Source: an uncultured Bacteroidales bacterium
GTDB taxonomy: Bacteria; Bacteroidota; Bacteroidia; Bacteroidales; FEN-979
Direction: 5' to 3'
Length of the DNA: 34,691 bases
Assembly (NCBI GenBank): GCA_903885595.1
Contig: CAISJJ010000051.1
Span: forward strand, 1 to 34,691
Under the pieces are notes generated by a model. That model had not been told where the DNA came from. It was given only the letters and a program-made list of their open reading frames with translations, and did not search any database. The translations under genes were made by a program, and so were the position numbers. Positions 34,432 to 34,691 of the stretch are shown here, piece after piece. How positions within the stretch are numbered: the stretch's first letter is position 1; each line of letters begins with the position of its first letter.

Positions 34432-34691
34432 TTAAAGCAGAAACCTGATCTCAGCCAACTCCTTCCCGATTTGTTGAACTCCCTTAAGAATTCGCTGTGT
34501 TTGTATCGGGGAGGGCTTTTTTATCCCGTTAATATATTGGGCCAGCAAACTTTGATTCATACCGATGCGTTCCGAAAATGCTTTGGCATTGATTACCTTG
34601 TAGAATGCAAAGAACTGAGCAATATCCAGTGTCACTTTCAGGTCATCTTCACAAACATGTTGCCCTTTTTCTTCAAAATACAGATTGATTG
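34432..34691 (-). CDS. XRE-type helix-turn-helix regulator (N-terminus off the right edge)
   Basis: About 85 codons are visible and open to the edge. The start reads INLYFEEKGQHVCEDDLKVT, followed by a helix-turn-helix: KAFSERIGMNQSLLAQYING.KKPSPIQTQRILKGVQQIGKEL (split here). The pattern S-ERIG-N-S-LAQYINGIKKPS is typical of XRE-family antitoxin-like or HicB-associated regulators in Bacteroidota. A truncated paralogue lies at 31552-31656. It probably binds DNA; whether it works with a toxin is not visible. A -7 box cannot be judged because the start is outside the window. Confidence 0.75.
   Translation of the reverse strand, partial: INLYFEEKGQHVCEDDLKVTLDIAQFFAFYKVINAKAFSERIGMNQSLLAQYINGIKKPSPIQTQRILKGVQQIGKELAEIRFLL

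Overview
The window looks like chromosomal DNA of an uncultured or environmental member of the Bacteroidota. Five complete genes end in a type IX secretion (T9SS) C-terminal sorting domain. Likely promoters follow the Bacteroidota pattern (TTG or TTTG, then TAnnTTTG 17 to 23 bases later) instead of the E. coli one. Signalling is by PAS, GAF and TPR sensor kinases, and good Shine-Dalgarno sequences are rare. No tRNA, rRNA, CRISPR array, transposase or phage gene was found.

Layout. 1-1226: glycine-rich/CUB secreted protein running off the left edge. 1622-4295: two-component pair (TPR-HisKA_3 kinase and NarL-type regulator) with overlapping genes. 4664-9131: small conserved protein, a large T9SS protein with dockerin-like and cohesin-like modules, a strong terminator, and an IMPDH/GMP reductase family enzyme. 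9267-17359: a 14-repeat YCF48-like propeller, a PAS kinase, an FG-GAP/VCBS T9SS protein and a hybrid kinase. 17410-20067: nicotinate phosphoribosyltransferase and a nicotinamidase-like protein, divergent across only 14 bp, then an unknown gene. 20083-22863: T9SS clan A-like glycoside hydrolase.

23006-31496 is the most interesting region. It holds two candidate RiPP (ribosomally made, modified peptide) modules. Module A has a STAS/kinase-fold fusion protein, then a consensus promoter, a 71-residue precursor with a double-glycine leader and four core cysteines, and a radical SAM/SPASM maturase whose start overlaps the precursor stop. Module B has a perfect promoter, a PEGA/outer-membrane barrel protein, a large lipoprotein and a second radical SAM enzyme. 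Facing that enzyme, with 3' ends overlapping by 8 bp, is a precursor with a nitrile-hydratase-like (NHLP, proteusin-type) leader, VSGG cleavage motif and 19-residue core. No peptidase or ABC transporter is visible, so export genes must lie elsewhere, or the barrel and lipoprotein take part.

31552-34691: gene debris (a truncated copy of an XRE-type gene and a truncated TPR gene), a small unknown gene, an SBBP-type T9SS protein, and an XRE regulator cut by the right edge. The debris next to the NHLP gene suggests that module B lies at a rearrangement boundary.
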